A DNA stretch of 61,484 nucleotides, taken from NCBI RefSeq assembly GCF_013404075.1, contig NZ_JACBJQ010000032.1:1-61484 (forward strand), in the 5' to 3' direction. Shown here in pieces: positions 28,115-37,500 of the stretch (the first letter of the stretch is position 1; each line of letters begins with the position of its first letter). The translations under genes and the position numbers were made by a program. Below the pieces are notes generated by a model. It had not been told where the DNA came from, ran no database searches, and worked only from the letters and a program-made list of their open reading frames with translations. This stretch comes from Mycolicibacterium vinylchloridicum (GTDB lineage: Bacteria; Actinomycetota; Actinomycetes; Mycobacteriales; Mycobacteriaceae).

Positions 28115-28253
28115 AACGATTCAGCCTCTCTCGTGCCCGCCCAATGTGCCTAACATGTTCACGAACTGCTCCATTGTGTACTGTACGTCTCATCGCGCGC
28201 AAGGGAGTGTGCAAGACACGCGGGAATCACTTACAGGGTAGAGCGGTTCCGAG
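28115..28253. promoter_or_regulatory. Divergent promoter region of the ESX locus and a double-RHH gene
   Basis: A 139-bp gap lies between divergent genes. It holds GTGCCTAACATGTTCAC (28146-28162), nearly the same as the motif at 21974-21990. On the plus strand it is followed by ATTGTGTACTGTACG, similar to the spacing seen in the other ESX-locus promoters. A regulator such as the adjacent RHH protein could bind here. Confidence 0.5.
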
Positions 28254-28766
28254 ATGAAAGAGTCACCTGTTATGGAGATGCACCGTCGCCATCGCAGCAC
28301 CTACAAGGGTGATAGGGCCCAGATCATGGCCCTCCCAGACCCGACCGTATGCGCCCTGGTCCGCGAACGCGCAGCACTGCTGAACGTTCCGGTCGTGCAG
28401 TACGCCGGAGACGTGCTGTCTGAGCACGTCGGCCTGGATCATCTTGTCCGTGAACTGCACTGCCTGGATCTGGGCATCCCGCCCCCCGCGGTGCCGGATA
28501 TGGGACGCGCCTCCTACGTCGAAGCGCTGGAGGCACCCAGTTTCGTCAAGGCACTCGCCCCGCGTGAGGTCTACAACGTGGTCAGGACCCGCGCCGCGAT
28601 GCTCGGCATCTCCATGGGCCGCTACCTCGGCGATGTGCTGTGCGAGCACGTCGGCATGCCCGAGCTGATGACCGACCTATACCGGTTCGACCTCAAGGAG
28701 TTGAACCTGACAGACCTGACCACCGATGCGCCCGGGCGCGGTGAGGAGCTGCCGTTGGCGATCTGA
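28254..28766 (+). CDS. Protein with two ribbon-helix-helix-like (FitA-type) repeats
   Basis: This 170-residue protein contains two copies of about 45 residues: LPDPTVCALVRERAALLNVP...YAGDVLSEHVG (about 26-70) and LAPREVYNVVRTRAAMLGIS...YLGDVLCEHVG (about 98-143). Each resembles the FitA-type antitoxin fold (strand, then RARAAxxGxSxxxYL helix pair). A fused RHH dimer is a reasonable reading. It faces the ESX locus across a short promoter region, so it may regulate that locus. No toxin gene is adjacent. Confidence 0.7.
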   Translation: MKESPVMEMHRRHRSTYKGDRAQIMALPDPTVCALVRERAALLNVPVVQYAGDVLSEHVGLDHLVRELHCLDLGIPPPAVPDMGRASYVEALEAPSFVKALAPREVYNVVRTRAAMLGISMGRYLGDVLCEHVGMPELMTDLYRFDLKELNLTDLTTDAPGRGEELPLAI

Positions 28767-28784
28767 ACACCCCAGCCCCCTCTT

Positions 28785-28817
28785 TGTCTTTGTATGACCG
28801 TTGTCTTTGCTTGACCG
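28785..28817. repeat. Two 16-bp direct repeats, candidate origin iterons
   Basis: TGTCTTTGTATGACCG (28785-28800) and TGTCTTTGCTTGACCG (28802-28817) differ at two positions and have a 17-bp period. They lie about 300 bp upstream of rep in a non-coding stretch, as iterons often do. Confidence 0.45.
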
Positions 28818-28880
28818 CTCTTGGGGGCAGATGTGACAAATACATAGCTGGTGTGCGGATTCCGGCCCGGGCATGAACAA

Positions 28881-28899
28881 AGGCCCCACTAGGGGGCCT
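28881..28899. terminator. Hairpin AGGCCCC-N5-GGGGCCT
   Basis: AGGCCCC (28881-28887) pairs with GGGGCCT (28893-28899) through a 5-nt loop. It is followed by CGTTCCGGTTT, which is only weakly T-rich. It stands after the double-RHH gene and could end that transcript before rep. Confidence 0.5.
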
Positions 28900-28911
28900 C
28901 GTTCCGGTTTC

Positions 28912-28935
28912 GATTCGAAGTTGGCCCTTCGAATC
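28912..28935. repeat. Inverted repeat GATTCGAAG/CTTCGAATC upstream of rep
   Basis: Perfect 9-bp arms (28912-28920 and 28927-28935) flank a 6-nt spacer. It may be a Rep-binding or origin structure. I considered a tRNA because of the TTCGAATC string, but no cloverleaf forms around it. Confidence 0.4.
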
Positions 28936-29109
28936 TGGGTCCGCACCCGTATCCCCGAAGGGACCTGTCTTGGATGACTCGTCTCACGGTAGCGCACACC
29001 CGCGATTCTTTCCAGAACCGGCGCGGAGTCTGTGCAGAAACCGTGACCTTTCGCGCACCCCAAAACCTTGGGTGCCATACACACCGACCCGCAGGTGGGC
29101 GGTGTAGCG

Positions 29110-31146
29110 GTGGCACACCATGTGCCTCCTTTGTCCGCGCCCGATGAGGTGTGGGCTGCGTTGGCGCCGCTGCTGAGCGCCCCAGGGCGCACCACTATGC
29201 GTCTGTACAACCCGACGACGGGCAAGTTCAGCACCAGCCGCCAACTCACCCGCAAACTGCCGGGCCGACCCGCAGCGGTCTACCTCTACACCGAACACGC
29301 CGCGACCACACGCATCCTGGCGTTGGACTTCGACTCCACGCGCGGCGGACCGACCGCGGTGCAGCGTGACGTCGAGATCGCCCGCCGCTGGCTCACCGCC
29401 GCCGGCGGCCGCCTGATCATCGACCGCTCCACCAACGGCGGCATGCACATCATCTGCCCGCTGGCGCCGGCCACCAGCGCCACCCACGCCGAGATCACCC
29501 AACTGACGGCGGTCCTGGCCGCACATCTGCCGACCCTGGACACCTCACCCAACGGCAACGTCGCGACGGGATGCCTGAGCCTGCCCGGCACCCTCGACAA
29601 GCAAGGCGGACACCGCCAGTTACTCGGCAGCCTCAGCGACGCCCGCGCCGCCATCGCCGACGGCTCCACCCCAGACTTCCTGCCCACCCTCTACGCCCAC
29701 CTCGGCATCCTCAAACGGCCCTCCACCGCAGCCCCGACGCCCGCGAACGCCACCGCCGCCGAGAACTGCCCAGCCCTGGCGCAGTTCACCACCGGCAACG
29801 GCGACGACCTACGCCTGGCGCCCCAGCACACCAACCCCACCCCCATCCCGGCCGCAGTGCTGCACTACGCCACCCACGGTGACGCCAACGGGGCGGCAGG
29901 CCGCGCCTGGCCCAGCCACTCCGAAGCCCGGATGTCGGTGATCTACCACGCCGTCATGCGCGGCTACACCCTCAACGACCTGCGCGAACTCATCGCCCCC
30001 GCCGGCCCCTGGCACCAAGGCTTGGGGACCGCCTTCAACCGCTACGGGAACCGCGCAGACATCGCCCTGAACAGGGACTTCAGCAAAGCGATGAACCACT
30101 ACTACGAAATGGTGTTAATTCACCGGCACCGTCAGCACAAGCTACAGAAAGATTCACCGGGGGGGTCAACACCCAAGGCACCCACCTCAGCAACGCGCGG
30201 ACCCAGCGGGCCCGTGGAACTGCGCCGCTGGCTGGCCTGCGCCTTCCGCTGGGCTGACACTGAGTACCACGGCCGACGACAACGCTGGACGGTCAAGGTG
30301 GTGCTGCAAGCCCTGGCCTACCTGGCCCTGAAATCAGGAGAACAGGTCAACGGCGCCTGGGTTGTCGCGGTGGGAGGACGCAGCCTGTCGCTGGCCGCCG
30401 GCCTGATGACCGCCGACGCGGTGTGGAAAGTGCTGCGCGACATGCGTGAACGCGTCGGCGCACCGTTGATCTTGACCCGCCGCGCCGTTGGTCGCGACGC
30501 CGACGCCTACGCCCTGACCAGCCAAGGAGCCGTCACAGTCGACATCGGCGCGGCCGAGCGCATCCGCATCGAACCCGTGCATGATGCCTGGCACGTTTTG
30601 GGTTGGCGGCTGCAGCGCATCCACGATCTGGTGGTCCAGCACGGTCTGACCGAGCGAGCCGACATCTACGCCGCGGCCGCGGTCAGCCGCAGCACCGGCG
30701 ACGCCATGATCAGCGACCTACAGATCGCCGGCCTGATCGCCGTCACCGGCCGCGGCTGCGTCGGGCCCGGCCCGAACACCCTCGACACCATCGCCGCCCA
30801 GCACAGACTCCACGAGACCCGTCAGGAACGCATCGAGCGCTATCGCAGGGAACGCAGCGCCTGGCAGCAGTGGCTAGACCGGGGTCGTGACGTGCAAGAT
30901 GATCTGCTGCTCGCTCAGACCGCCGACGAGGCCTACCTGCGTGGCCCCACCCGTGATCGGGCACTGGCTTTGCAGGCCGCCTACCTGCGGTCGGTGCTGG
31001 CCACCGGCCCTCCCCCGGTGCCCGGGTACGACGCATTGCCCGACACCGAGGACGAGGAATCGAACCTCATCGAGCGTCGGGCACTGACCCTGCTGTGGGA
31101 AGTGCTCGGCGCCGTGGTGGTGGCGGCCGAGCCCGCACTGAGGTGA
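29110..31146 (+). CDS. Plasmid replication initiator with primase-polymerase-like N-terminus
   Basis: This protein of about 678 residues probably starts replication. The N-terminal part contains LALDFDSTRGG, RRWLTAAGGRLIIDRSTNGGMH cut here at GGRLIIDRS, and KQGGHRQLLGS. That is the acidic pair, S/T-x-G-x-H and downstream His/Arg pattern of archaeo-eukaryotic primase (AEP) type proteins common in actinobacterial plasmid Reps. The C-terminal half has winged-helix-like stretches (LTERADIYAAAAVSRSTGDAM). I prefer the GTG at 29110 over a TTG at 29068 because AGGTGGG precedes it. The adjoining par genes support plasmid maintenance. Confidence 0.65.
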   Translation: MAHHVPPLSAPDEVWAALAPLLSAPGRTTMRLYNPTTGKFSTSRQLTRKLPGRPAAVYLYTEHAATTRILALDFDSTRGGPTAVQRDVEIARRWLTAAGGRLIIDRSTNGGMHIICPLAPATSATHAEITQLTAVLAAHLPTLDTSPNGNVATGCLSLPGTLDKQGGHRQLLGSLSDARAAIADGSTPDFLPTLYAHLGILKRPSTAAPTPANATAAENCPALAQFTTGNGDDLRLAPQHTNPTPIPAAVLHYATHGDANGAAGRAWPSHSEARMSVIYHAVMRGYTLNDLRELIAPAGPWHQGLGTAFNRYGNRADIALNRDFSKAMNHYYEMVLIHRHRQHKLQKDSPGGSTPKAPTSATRGPSGPVELRRWLACAFRWADTEYHGRRQRWTVKVVLQALAYLALKSGEQVNGAWVVAVGGRSLSLAAGLMTADAVWKVLRDMRERVGAPLILTRRAVGRDADAYALTSQGAVTVDIGAAERIRIEPVHDAWHVLGWRLQRIHDLVVQHGLTERADIYAAAAVSRSTGDAMISDLQIAGLIAVTGRGCVGPGPNTLDTIAAQHRLHETRQERIERYRRERSAWQQWLDRGRDVQDDLLLAQTADEAYLRGPTRDRALALQAAYLRSVLATGPPPVPGYDALPDTEDEESNLIERRALTLLWEVLGAVVVAAEPALR

Positions 31147-31157
31147 ACGCGGTTCGT

Positions 31158-31922
31158 TCAGCGCTTCGACGACGCCAGATACTCCGCCGCCAACGCGGCC
31201 GCCACGATCTCCGAACGCGACGCCTCCCGACGCCCCGGATGCCCGTCGGTGATGATCGCGTTGACCCAATCGACAATGCGGTTGAGCGCCTGGTCCTCGC
31301 CGCCGTTCGGGCGGATGTAGAGCGGCACCTGCGGATCGGTCCTATTCCTGCTCGGAGCAGCCGGACGCCGATAAAACGACGAGAAGTCGGTGTGCTCCTC
31401 TGGCCGCCGCGCCAACACCAGCTCGGGCAACCGCGCCAAGTGAGTGCTGACCGCCGCCATGATCAGCGACGTCTGCGGAGGCTGGCCCGGCTGCTCGGCT
31501 GCAGCCTTGAACGCGTCGAACACCGAACTGGCCACACTGAGGCGAGTCGCGCGCACCACATGCATCACCGGATCGGACCAGTCGATGATCAGATCGGGCA
31601 GCGGTCGCCGCACGACGGTCTGCGCCGGCGACGCTGCAGCGGGCGCAGAGGCCGCCGGCGCAGCAGGAGGGACCGAGGCTGGCGGTGTTGGAGCCGCCGC
31701 AGGGCTCGCGCTCTCCTGCCCCGCCCGCTGCTGGCCTGCAGGTTCAACGGTCGGAGCGGGACTGCTGGGCGCAGCAGGGGCGGTGGTCTCCGCGTTCGCC
31801 GGGTTCTGTGGGTCAGTGGTATGCGGCGCCGCGGGATGCTTGGGCGGCGGGACCTGCCCGGCCCTGCGCTGCCGCCCCGCCCGAAGCTTGCTCAATCCAC
31901 CGCTGACAGCAGTATCACTCAC
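31158..31922 (-). CDS. ParB-like centromere-binding protein with RHH-type C-terminus
   Basis: This 254-residue protein starts with a GTG that overlaps the parA stop as GTGA. The first 115 residues are Pro/Ala-rich. The last part has a strand then two helices (PLYIRPNGGEDQALNRIVDWV ... RSEIVAAALAAEYL), read here as a ribbon-helix-helix domain, typical of small partner proteins of type Ib ParA systems. Its likely targets are the 12-bp-period repeats upstream of parA. A longer open frame to 32375 exists but is antiparallel shadow of parA's coding region. Confidence 0.7.
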   Translation of the reverse strand: MSDTAVSGGLSKLRAGRQRRAGQVPPPKHPAAPHTTDPQNPANAETTAPAAPSSPAPTVEPAGQQRAGQESASPAAAPTPPASVPPAAPAASAPAAASPAQTVVRRPLPDLIIDWSDPVMHVVRATRLSVASSVFDAFKAAAEQPGQPPQTSLIMAAVSTHLARLPELVLARRPEEHTDFSSFYRRPAAPSRNRTDPQVPLYIRPNGGEDQALNRIVDWVNAIITDGHPGRREASRSEIVAAALAAEYLASSKR

Positions 31923-32800
31923 GACAACGCCTCCTCCTGGTGTTGGGCGATCGCGTTCCGCACCGCATGGGTCAAAACGGCGCGAGCCACGTCTTTGACC
32001 TCCGCGACGAACCTCGCGTTGGAGGCGGGAATCTGGCCGGACTTGCCCGGTGCGCACACCGCGCCTGACAACTTGCGGCGCTTGAGGAATGCATGGCTGT
32101 GCACTGGCGGGCCGACCTCGATTCCGTAGGTGGTGCTGATCTTCTCCAGGCGGCTCACCTCGGATTCGGGAGCCGCCTCGACCCGGTTGGGCACGAACAG
32201 CAGCGGATACCCGCCCTGCAGTTCGTTGGCCATCTGCTCGGTCGCTGCCAAAGCGCGTGTTTCGAGGTTCACCGGCACAACCACCACGTGAGCAGCGCTG
32301 GCAGCACCCACCGTCGAGGGCACGCCTCCGGGATGGGTGTCGATGACCAGCGGGCGTTTCAGCTCGGCCGACCACTTCTCCAGCGCGGCCGCCATGTCCT
32401 GGCTGGCGGGCTGGTTGACCGAGAAATCAGGGTGCGACGGGATCAGGTCAGCACGCACACCCTTACCGGACAAAGGGCGAGGACACCTGCCCCGCTCCAG
32501 GGCGTCCAGCAGCGGCGCATTCGTGCGGGTCTCGTGGCGATACCCCCACGCCCGCGTGGCGCCGCCGGCATCCCAGTCCAGGTCCACCAGCACCCCGTCA
32601 AGTAGCCACGCCAGCTCCTTGGCCAGCTCGGTCTTCCCGACGCCGCCCTTCCACGCGGCGATGGTGATGATGAGTCGGTCGAACAGGTCGAGCACGTAAT
32701 CCGGGCTGGCGCCCACGTCCTCGCAGAACGTGTCCAGGGCAGGCCCCGTCAGGCCGATGCGTCCCAGCGCTGTCCCCCGCGCCCCTGCTGTCACCTGCAT
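31919..32800 (-). CDS. parA: ParA partition ATPase
   Basis: This 293-residue ParA/MinD-family ATPase has a deviant Walker A (AWKGGVGKTELAKELA, about residues 49-64), Walker A' VLVDLDWDAGG and a Walker B-like LVIDTHPGG. It drives plasmid segregation with the downstream ParB-like protein. I chose the ATG at 32800 because GGAAGGGGAA lies just upstream; an ATG at 32833 is in frame but lacks this. It is divergent from the iteron region. Confidence 0.85.
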   Translation of the reverse strand: MQVTAGARGTALGRIGLTGPALDTFCEDVGASPDYVLDLFDRLIITIAAWKGGVGKTELAKELAWLLDGVLVDLDWDAGGATRAWGYRHETRTNAPLLDALERGRCPRPLSGKGVRADLIPSHPDFSVNQPASQDMAAALEKWSAELKRPLVIDTHPGGVPSTVGAASAAHVVVVPVNLETRALAATEQMANELQGGYPLLFVPNRVEAAPESEVSRLEKISTTYGIEVGPPVHSHAFLKRRKLSGAVCAPGKSGQIPASNARFVAEVKDVARAVLTHAVRNAIAQHQEEALS

Positions 32801-33238
32801 AAAAGTTCCCCTTCCATCCGCCTGTGGCGCCACTCGCCGGCTGTGCCGTACCCGCGTCGCCGCGCAGTGCCGCCATGCAACATCTGCTTACCGCCGTGGT
32901 CCAGCGTGTCGCCACGTCCTGTCACCTACCGCGCGGCAACACTTCCCGTCACTCGATAACACAACCCAATGCCGCAAACGCTAACACAGACAACACCGCC
33001 TTACCGCCCCGGCGTAGCGACACGCCGCATACCTGTGCCACACCGATACGGCGCCAAACATCGGTGGACCGCTGCGCCGGACAGTAATGGCGTACACCAA
33101 CGGCGTGCATATCCGCCGCGCTGAGTCGGTGTACGGCGGTGCTGCGCCTGCACGGCGCACCATACAGGCCGCGCTCCTCACAGACCGCTTAGCCACACCA
33201 CCTAGGCGCACACACCAACCACACCAGCCAGCCATGCC

Positions 33239-33286
33239 GTGTTGCGCGGCATGTTGTGACCCCTGTTGTATGCCATGTTGCATACC
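33239..33286 (+). repeat. 12-bp-period iteron array 1 (RTGTTG units)
   Basis: TGTTG occurs at 33240, 33252, 33264 and 33276, exactly 12 bp apart, giving units GTGTTGCGCGGC, ATGTTGTGACCC, CTGTTGTATGCC and ATGTTGCATACC. A further ATGTTGCGG lies at 33300, one base out of phase. It is about 440 bp upstream of parA. Confidence 0.75.
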
Positions 33287-33314
33287 GCTGGGGTGACTGA
33301 TGTTGCGGGTGTAA

Positions 33315-33334
33315 CCGCCGAACCGGCGGGTTTA
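33315..33334 (+). terminator. Hairpin CCGCCG-AAC-CGGCGG followed by GTTTAT
   Basis: Perfect 6-bp arms (33315-33320 and 33324-33329) with a 3-nt loop, followed by a short T-rich stretch on the plus strand. No gene reads into it from the left on the plus strand, so it may be structural instead. Confidence 0.35.
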
Positions 33335-33497
33335 TAACGCAAAACAGGGGGCTCCTCAGGCTCCTCGCACTTCCAGAACCGGGCGCGGGCAACTTCCCGT
33401 AGGGCGGTTCCGCGTTCGGGGCGCCACGGGCGTTTAGGCTCGTTTTCCCAGGTTGGGAGCTGGTCGGAAACGAGGCCCATGTGGCGGGACGGAGGCC

Positions 33498-33545
33498 ATG
33501 TTGCAGCTCGTGTTGCATCGCATGTGAGAGGGGCTGTTGCGGCGC
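33498..33545 (+). repeat. 12-bp-period iteron array 2 (RTGTTGC units)
   Basis: Units start at 33498, 33510, 33522 and 33534: ATGTTGCAGCTC, GTGTTGCATCGC, ATGTGAGAGGGG, CTGTTGCGGCGC. The third unit is degenerate in the same way as the third unit of the array at 56404-56451, which shows the two are related copies. Confidence 0.75.
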
Positions 33546-33689
33546 ACGGTGGTCTGGGGGCGACCCGCGCGTGATTCGGCGTAGACCAACTCGTTTGCAG
33601 AAGGCGATTGACGATTGCGCGATGTTGACCTATCTGTATGCGTGTCAGGCATGTAAGATCGGGGACCAATCAGGGCTTTTGCGGTCCTG

Positions 33690-34571
33690 TTGAGCAGCGG
33701 ACCCAAGGAGGCGATCATCGCGGCCGTTGAGCCCGACGCAGAATCCGACGGGCAACCCGATGTCCAACGGCTGTCGCAGCAGATGCAGATACGTCTGCGG
33801 GAGCTGGGGTTCAGCCTGCTTGGCGCCTCCAAGCTTGGAATCCTATCGCGCTCAACCCTGACCAGCCTGCGCGACGCGGATCGTGTCCCGAATTTGCAGA
33901 CACTCACCAAACTCGATGACCTGCTGGTTTGGGAACCCGGGTCAGCTAAAGCCGTCCTGCACGGCGGCGACCCGGTGCCGCGCGAACAGGGCGTGTACAG
34001 CCAACTGCCCAAGTCGAGCCTGCCCGAGGAGGAGGCGCAGTCCGGCGTCACCCTCGACAACCTGTTCAACCCGAACGAAGACCCCGCCCAGTGGGACTAC
34101 AACGCGCTGGTCACCGCGATCGAGCGGCGGCTGCGCGAGCTGAACATGACGAAGTCGAAGTTCGCCGCGATCGGCGGCCCCGGCCGCTCGACTCTAGCGA
34201 CACTGGGCCGGCGCGGGTACGTCCCAACCGCCGAGACACTGGACCGCATCGACCGGTTCCTGATGTGGGAACGTGGATCGGCGCTGACCGTGCTGCGCGG
34301 GGGAGCCCCGGTACGTATCGGCGCCGCGGTCGCCCATCCCGCGCTGGTGCCGCTCAACGCGGTCCGCGACACCTTGAAGGCAGTCAAGATCAGACTCAAC
34401 CGCCAAGCCCAGAGCGTGGCGCAACTTCAGTCCGACGTCGATGAGACTTTGGCCCGTGTCAACGTCGCCATAGCAGAAGTGGGGGACCCGGCACGGCGAG
34501 CCGTGCTGGATCCAGATTCGGGCAGCTCCGATGAGAGCGATGCCGCAGGTAAGGGAGAAATCCATGACTAG
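33690..34571 (+). CDS. DNA-binding protein with two HTH-like repeats
   Basis: This 293-residue protein has two similar regions: LRELGFSLLGASKLGILSRSTL...LLVWEPGSAKAVLHGGDPVP (about 36-98) and LRELNMTKSKFAAIGGPGRSTL...FLMWERGSALTVLRGGAPV (about 148-207). Each looks like an XRE/MerR-type HTH followed by a short WEPGSA motif known from actinobacterial regulators. A coiled region follows (RLNRQAQSVAQLQSDVDETLARV). The start is uncertain: a TTG at 33690 is used. It lies downstream of the iteron region and overlaps the next open frame, so it may regulate maintenance or the following operon. Confidence 0.65.
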   Translation: MSSGPKEAIIAAVEPDAESDGQPDVQRLSQQMQIRLRELGFSLLGASKLGILSRSTLTSLRDADRVPNLQTLTKLDDLLVWEPGSAKAVLHGGDPVPREQGVYSQLPKSSLPEEEAQSGVTLDNLFNPNEDPAQWDYNALVTAIERRLRELNMTKSKFAAIGGPGRSTLATLGRRGYVPTAETLDRIDRFLMWERGSALTVLRGGAPVRIGAAVAHPALVPLNAVRDTLKAVKIRLNRQAQSVAQLQSDVDETLARVNVAIAEVGDPARRAVLDPDSGSSDESDAAGKGEIHD

Positions 34572-34595
34572 CGGTATGGCCGTAGGGAGGCTGCT

Positions 34596-37500
34596 ATGGG
34601 CGACCAGCAGCAACCGGATCTGTTCAGCATCAATACATCGGAGAATGAAGCCCGTGAGCAGCCAATGGATGCGCGAGGCGGTCGAGGCCGCCTACCGTCA
34701 GCTCGGCCTGCCGACGGGCTGGACCAGCGAGCAGACCGAGACGTTCCTCAACCTGGTGACCGAGCGGCTGGACAACAAGGCCGCCCAGTTGTCGATCGAC
34801 CTGGGGGAGGACGCCATCAGTCGGTGGCGGATGGCCCATCCGGGCCAAGACCCCGATCATCAGACCACGGTCGCCCTGCACGAGACAGCGCTGGAGAACG
34901 CCCGGGAGGCGGTCGTGCGGCAAGAGCTGTACGCGCTGATTCCGACGCCGGCCGAGGATCAGCCGGAGCCGATCAGCAGGCCCCGGCCCGAGGTGAGCTG
35001 GGAGGACCGGTGGCGCGACGTCCGCTATCGGACGCAGCCCAGCGAAGCGGTGGAGGATCTGGTTCGGACGGTGTGGCCACAACGCTCGGCGATGTTCAGG
35101 GTCAAGGCCGCCTACCTGCTCGCGAGCCGCGCGGAGGAAGGCCGCCCCGTGCCCACCAGCCCGCGCCACCACCTGGCGCCCCGACTCACCCCGCTGGTGG
35201 AGGAGGAGCTGCGGGCCGACGGGTACCCGGTCGAGTAACCCGCAAGACGAAGGCACGCCAACGCGACGAACACGACGACCCACAGTTGGCGCTGTTCGCC
35301 GAGGACACCTTCGACCTGCCCACTGATCCCCGGGTCATCGACCCCGGCGGTACCCCGCTGCCCCCGGTGCGCCGCCCCGACCAAGACGTCACCGAGGAGC
35401 AGGCACAGAAGACCGCGACGCCGGCCCCGGACACGCTGACCCTCAACACCTCGCAACGACCGGCGCTGACCCTGGTGCCGCCCCTGCAGGCCGACACTCC
35501 CGCCACCACAACCCAGGCAACCCAGACCCGGCCGCACCTGAGCGCAGTCCCCGACACCGCCGCACCCACCGTCGACCAGCACCCCCGCGCTACTGAAGCC
35601 GTCGCCACCGCGGCCGCCGCCGACACCGCGGCTTCGGAGCAGTCGATCCCCCCCGAGGCCACCGAACAGCAGCAGGAGGTGGCGCATCCGCCAGCGGCGG
35701 ACTTCCAGCCCGGCACTGACATCCGCGTGCCGTCGGGCACCAAGGCCCGGCTGCTGGCCAACATCGCTGTCATCGACACCCTCATGCGGCTGCAGCACGA
35801 GGGACGACCCGCCACCGCCGCCGAGCAGCAGACCCTGGCGTGCTGGTCGGGCTGGGGTGCGATCGCCGACGTCTTCGACAGCCGCAAGGACACCTACCAG
35901 TCCCAGCGCGAATACCTCAAAGAGGTGCTGGGGCAGCGGCAGTACCGGGCGGCCTCAGCCAGCACCCTCAACGCCCACTACACCGACCCGGCCATCGCCG
36001 AGCACATGTGGAAAGCCCTGCAGCACGCCGGATTCAGCGGTGGCCGTGTCCTGGAGCCCGGCTGCGGATCGGGCACCTTCATCGGGCTGGCACCCGAGAA
36101 CGCCCAAATGGTCGGGGTGGAGAAGGACCCAATCAGCGCCGCGGTGGCCGCCCACCTGTATCCGTCGGCCCAAATCCGCTCCGAGGGTTTCGAAACCACC
36201 AACGTGCCCAACGGCAGCTTCGCCGCCGTCATCGGCAACGTGCCGTTCGGGGACTTCACGCTGCGCGATCCCTCGTACAACCCAAAACGGCTGTCCATCC
36301 ACAACCACTTCATCGTCAAATCGCTGGAACTGACTGCTCCCGGCGGCTACGTCGTGGTGCTCACCAGCCGGTACACCATGGACAACGTCGACGAGAAGGC
36401 CCGGCGTGAAATCCTCGCCCGCGCCGATCTTCTCGGCGCCGTCCGGTTGCCCACCGCCGCATTCCGCAGAGTCGCCGGCACCGAAGTCGTCACCGACATC
36501 CTCGTGCTGCGCCGCCGCGAAGCCGACCGCGAAATCGGGGAGGGGGAGGACGGCTGGCTGCAGGTGGCCGACACAGACCTCGTCGGTGACGACGGACAGT
36601 TATCGTCGCTGCCGGTCAACACCTACTTCCATGAGCATCCCGAAAACATGCTCGGCACCCCCATGATCGGGCACGGCATCCACGGCAGCACCACCCTGCA
36701 CGTCCGCACGACCGACCCCTCGGCCGTCCCAGACCAGGTGGCCCGCTGCCTGCGCCGCATCATCGACACCGCCGTGGACACCGATCGCGGCCTCACCGCC
36801 AGCCCAGCTGACCTCACCGACGTCAGCGAGGTCAGCTTCGATCCCGGCCTGTTGACCAAAGCCACCGCCGACCAACTGCCCGCCTACGGCACGCTGCGCT
36901 ACAACGCCGAGGCCGACCGGTTCGAATCCTGGGACCGCGACAAGTGGGTGGAAACCAAGGTCTACCAGAGCCGCAAGGGCGAAACCATCAAACTGCTCGC
37001 GCTGCGGGATGCCGCCAACGCAGTAGTGGCCTCACAGCGCAACGGGCTGCCACCAGAAGAACGCGAACAGCTCCGCGGCCAGCTCAACCGCCTCTACGAC
37101 GCCTACGTCAAACGGCACGGACCCATCCAGCGGTTCAAGTGGAGCACCCCCGCCGAAATCACCCAAGACAAACACGACGAAAAACTCGCCAAAAAGATCG
37201 AGTCTTGGCGAAAGAAGAACCCCGACGCCACCCAAGTCCCCGAGGAACTCATCGAGCAGTGGGACCAGGAGGCCTGGGAGACCCCCAGCCCCTACAAGCT
37301 GCGCCCGCACATCGTCACCGCCCTGCGCAACGACCCGTCCTGGACCACGGTGCTGGCGCTGGAGTCCTACGACGAGCAGACCAAAGAGGTCCGCAAGGCA
37401 CCGATCTTCAGCGTCGACCTGTTGGGGCCACCCACCGTCCGCGACCGCGCCGAAACCGCCGAGGAAGCCCTGGCCATCAGCCTCGACCAGCACGGCGGCG

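Larger units (their letters stand above)
32801..33689. other. Long non-coding region, candidate centromere or origin
   Basis: About 890 bp without a convincing gene; the open frames here have unnatural composition (Arg/Cys-rich). It contains two iteron arrays, inverted repeats CACCGAT/ATCGGTG (33041-33047, 33060-33066) and GTACACC/GGTGTAC (33092-33098, 33128-33134), and a hairpin near 33315. This is what a partition centromere or a replication region would look like. Confidence 0.6.

Noticed and set aside
28905..28975. Possible tRNA around TTCGAATC
   Set aside because: No acceptor stem or anticodon arm can be formed; the string is part of a simple inverted repeat.
31923..32375. Upstream extension of the ParB-like gene
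   Set aside because: It overlaps parA on the same strand in another frame, while the GTG at 31922 gives a natural GTGA coupling.
32981..33283. 100-codon minus-strand frame in the iteron region
   Set aside because: Cys/Arg-rich, no ribosome site, and made largely of repeat sequence.
33239..33545. CRISPR array
   Set aside because: Units are 12 bp without spacers of 30 bp or more, and no cas genes are present.
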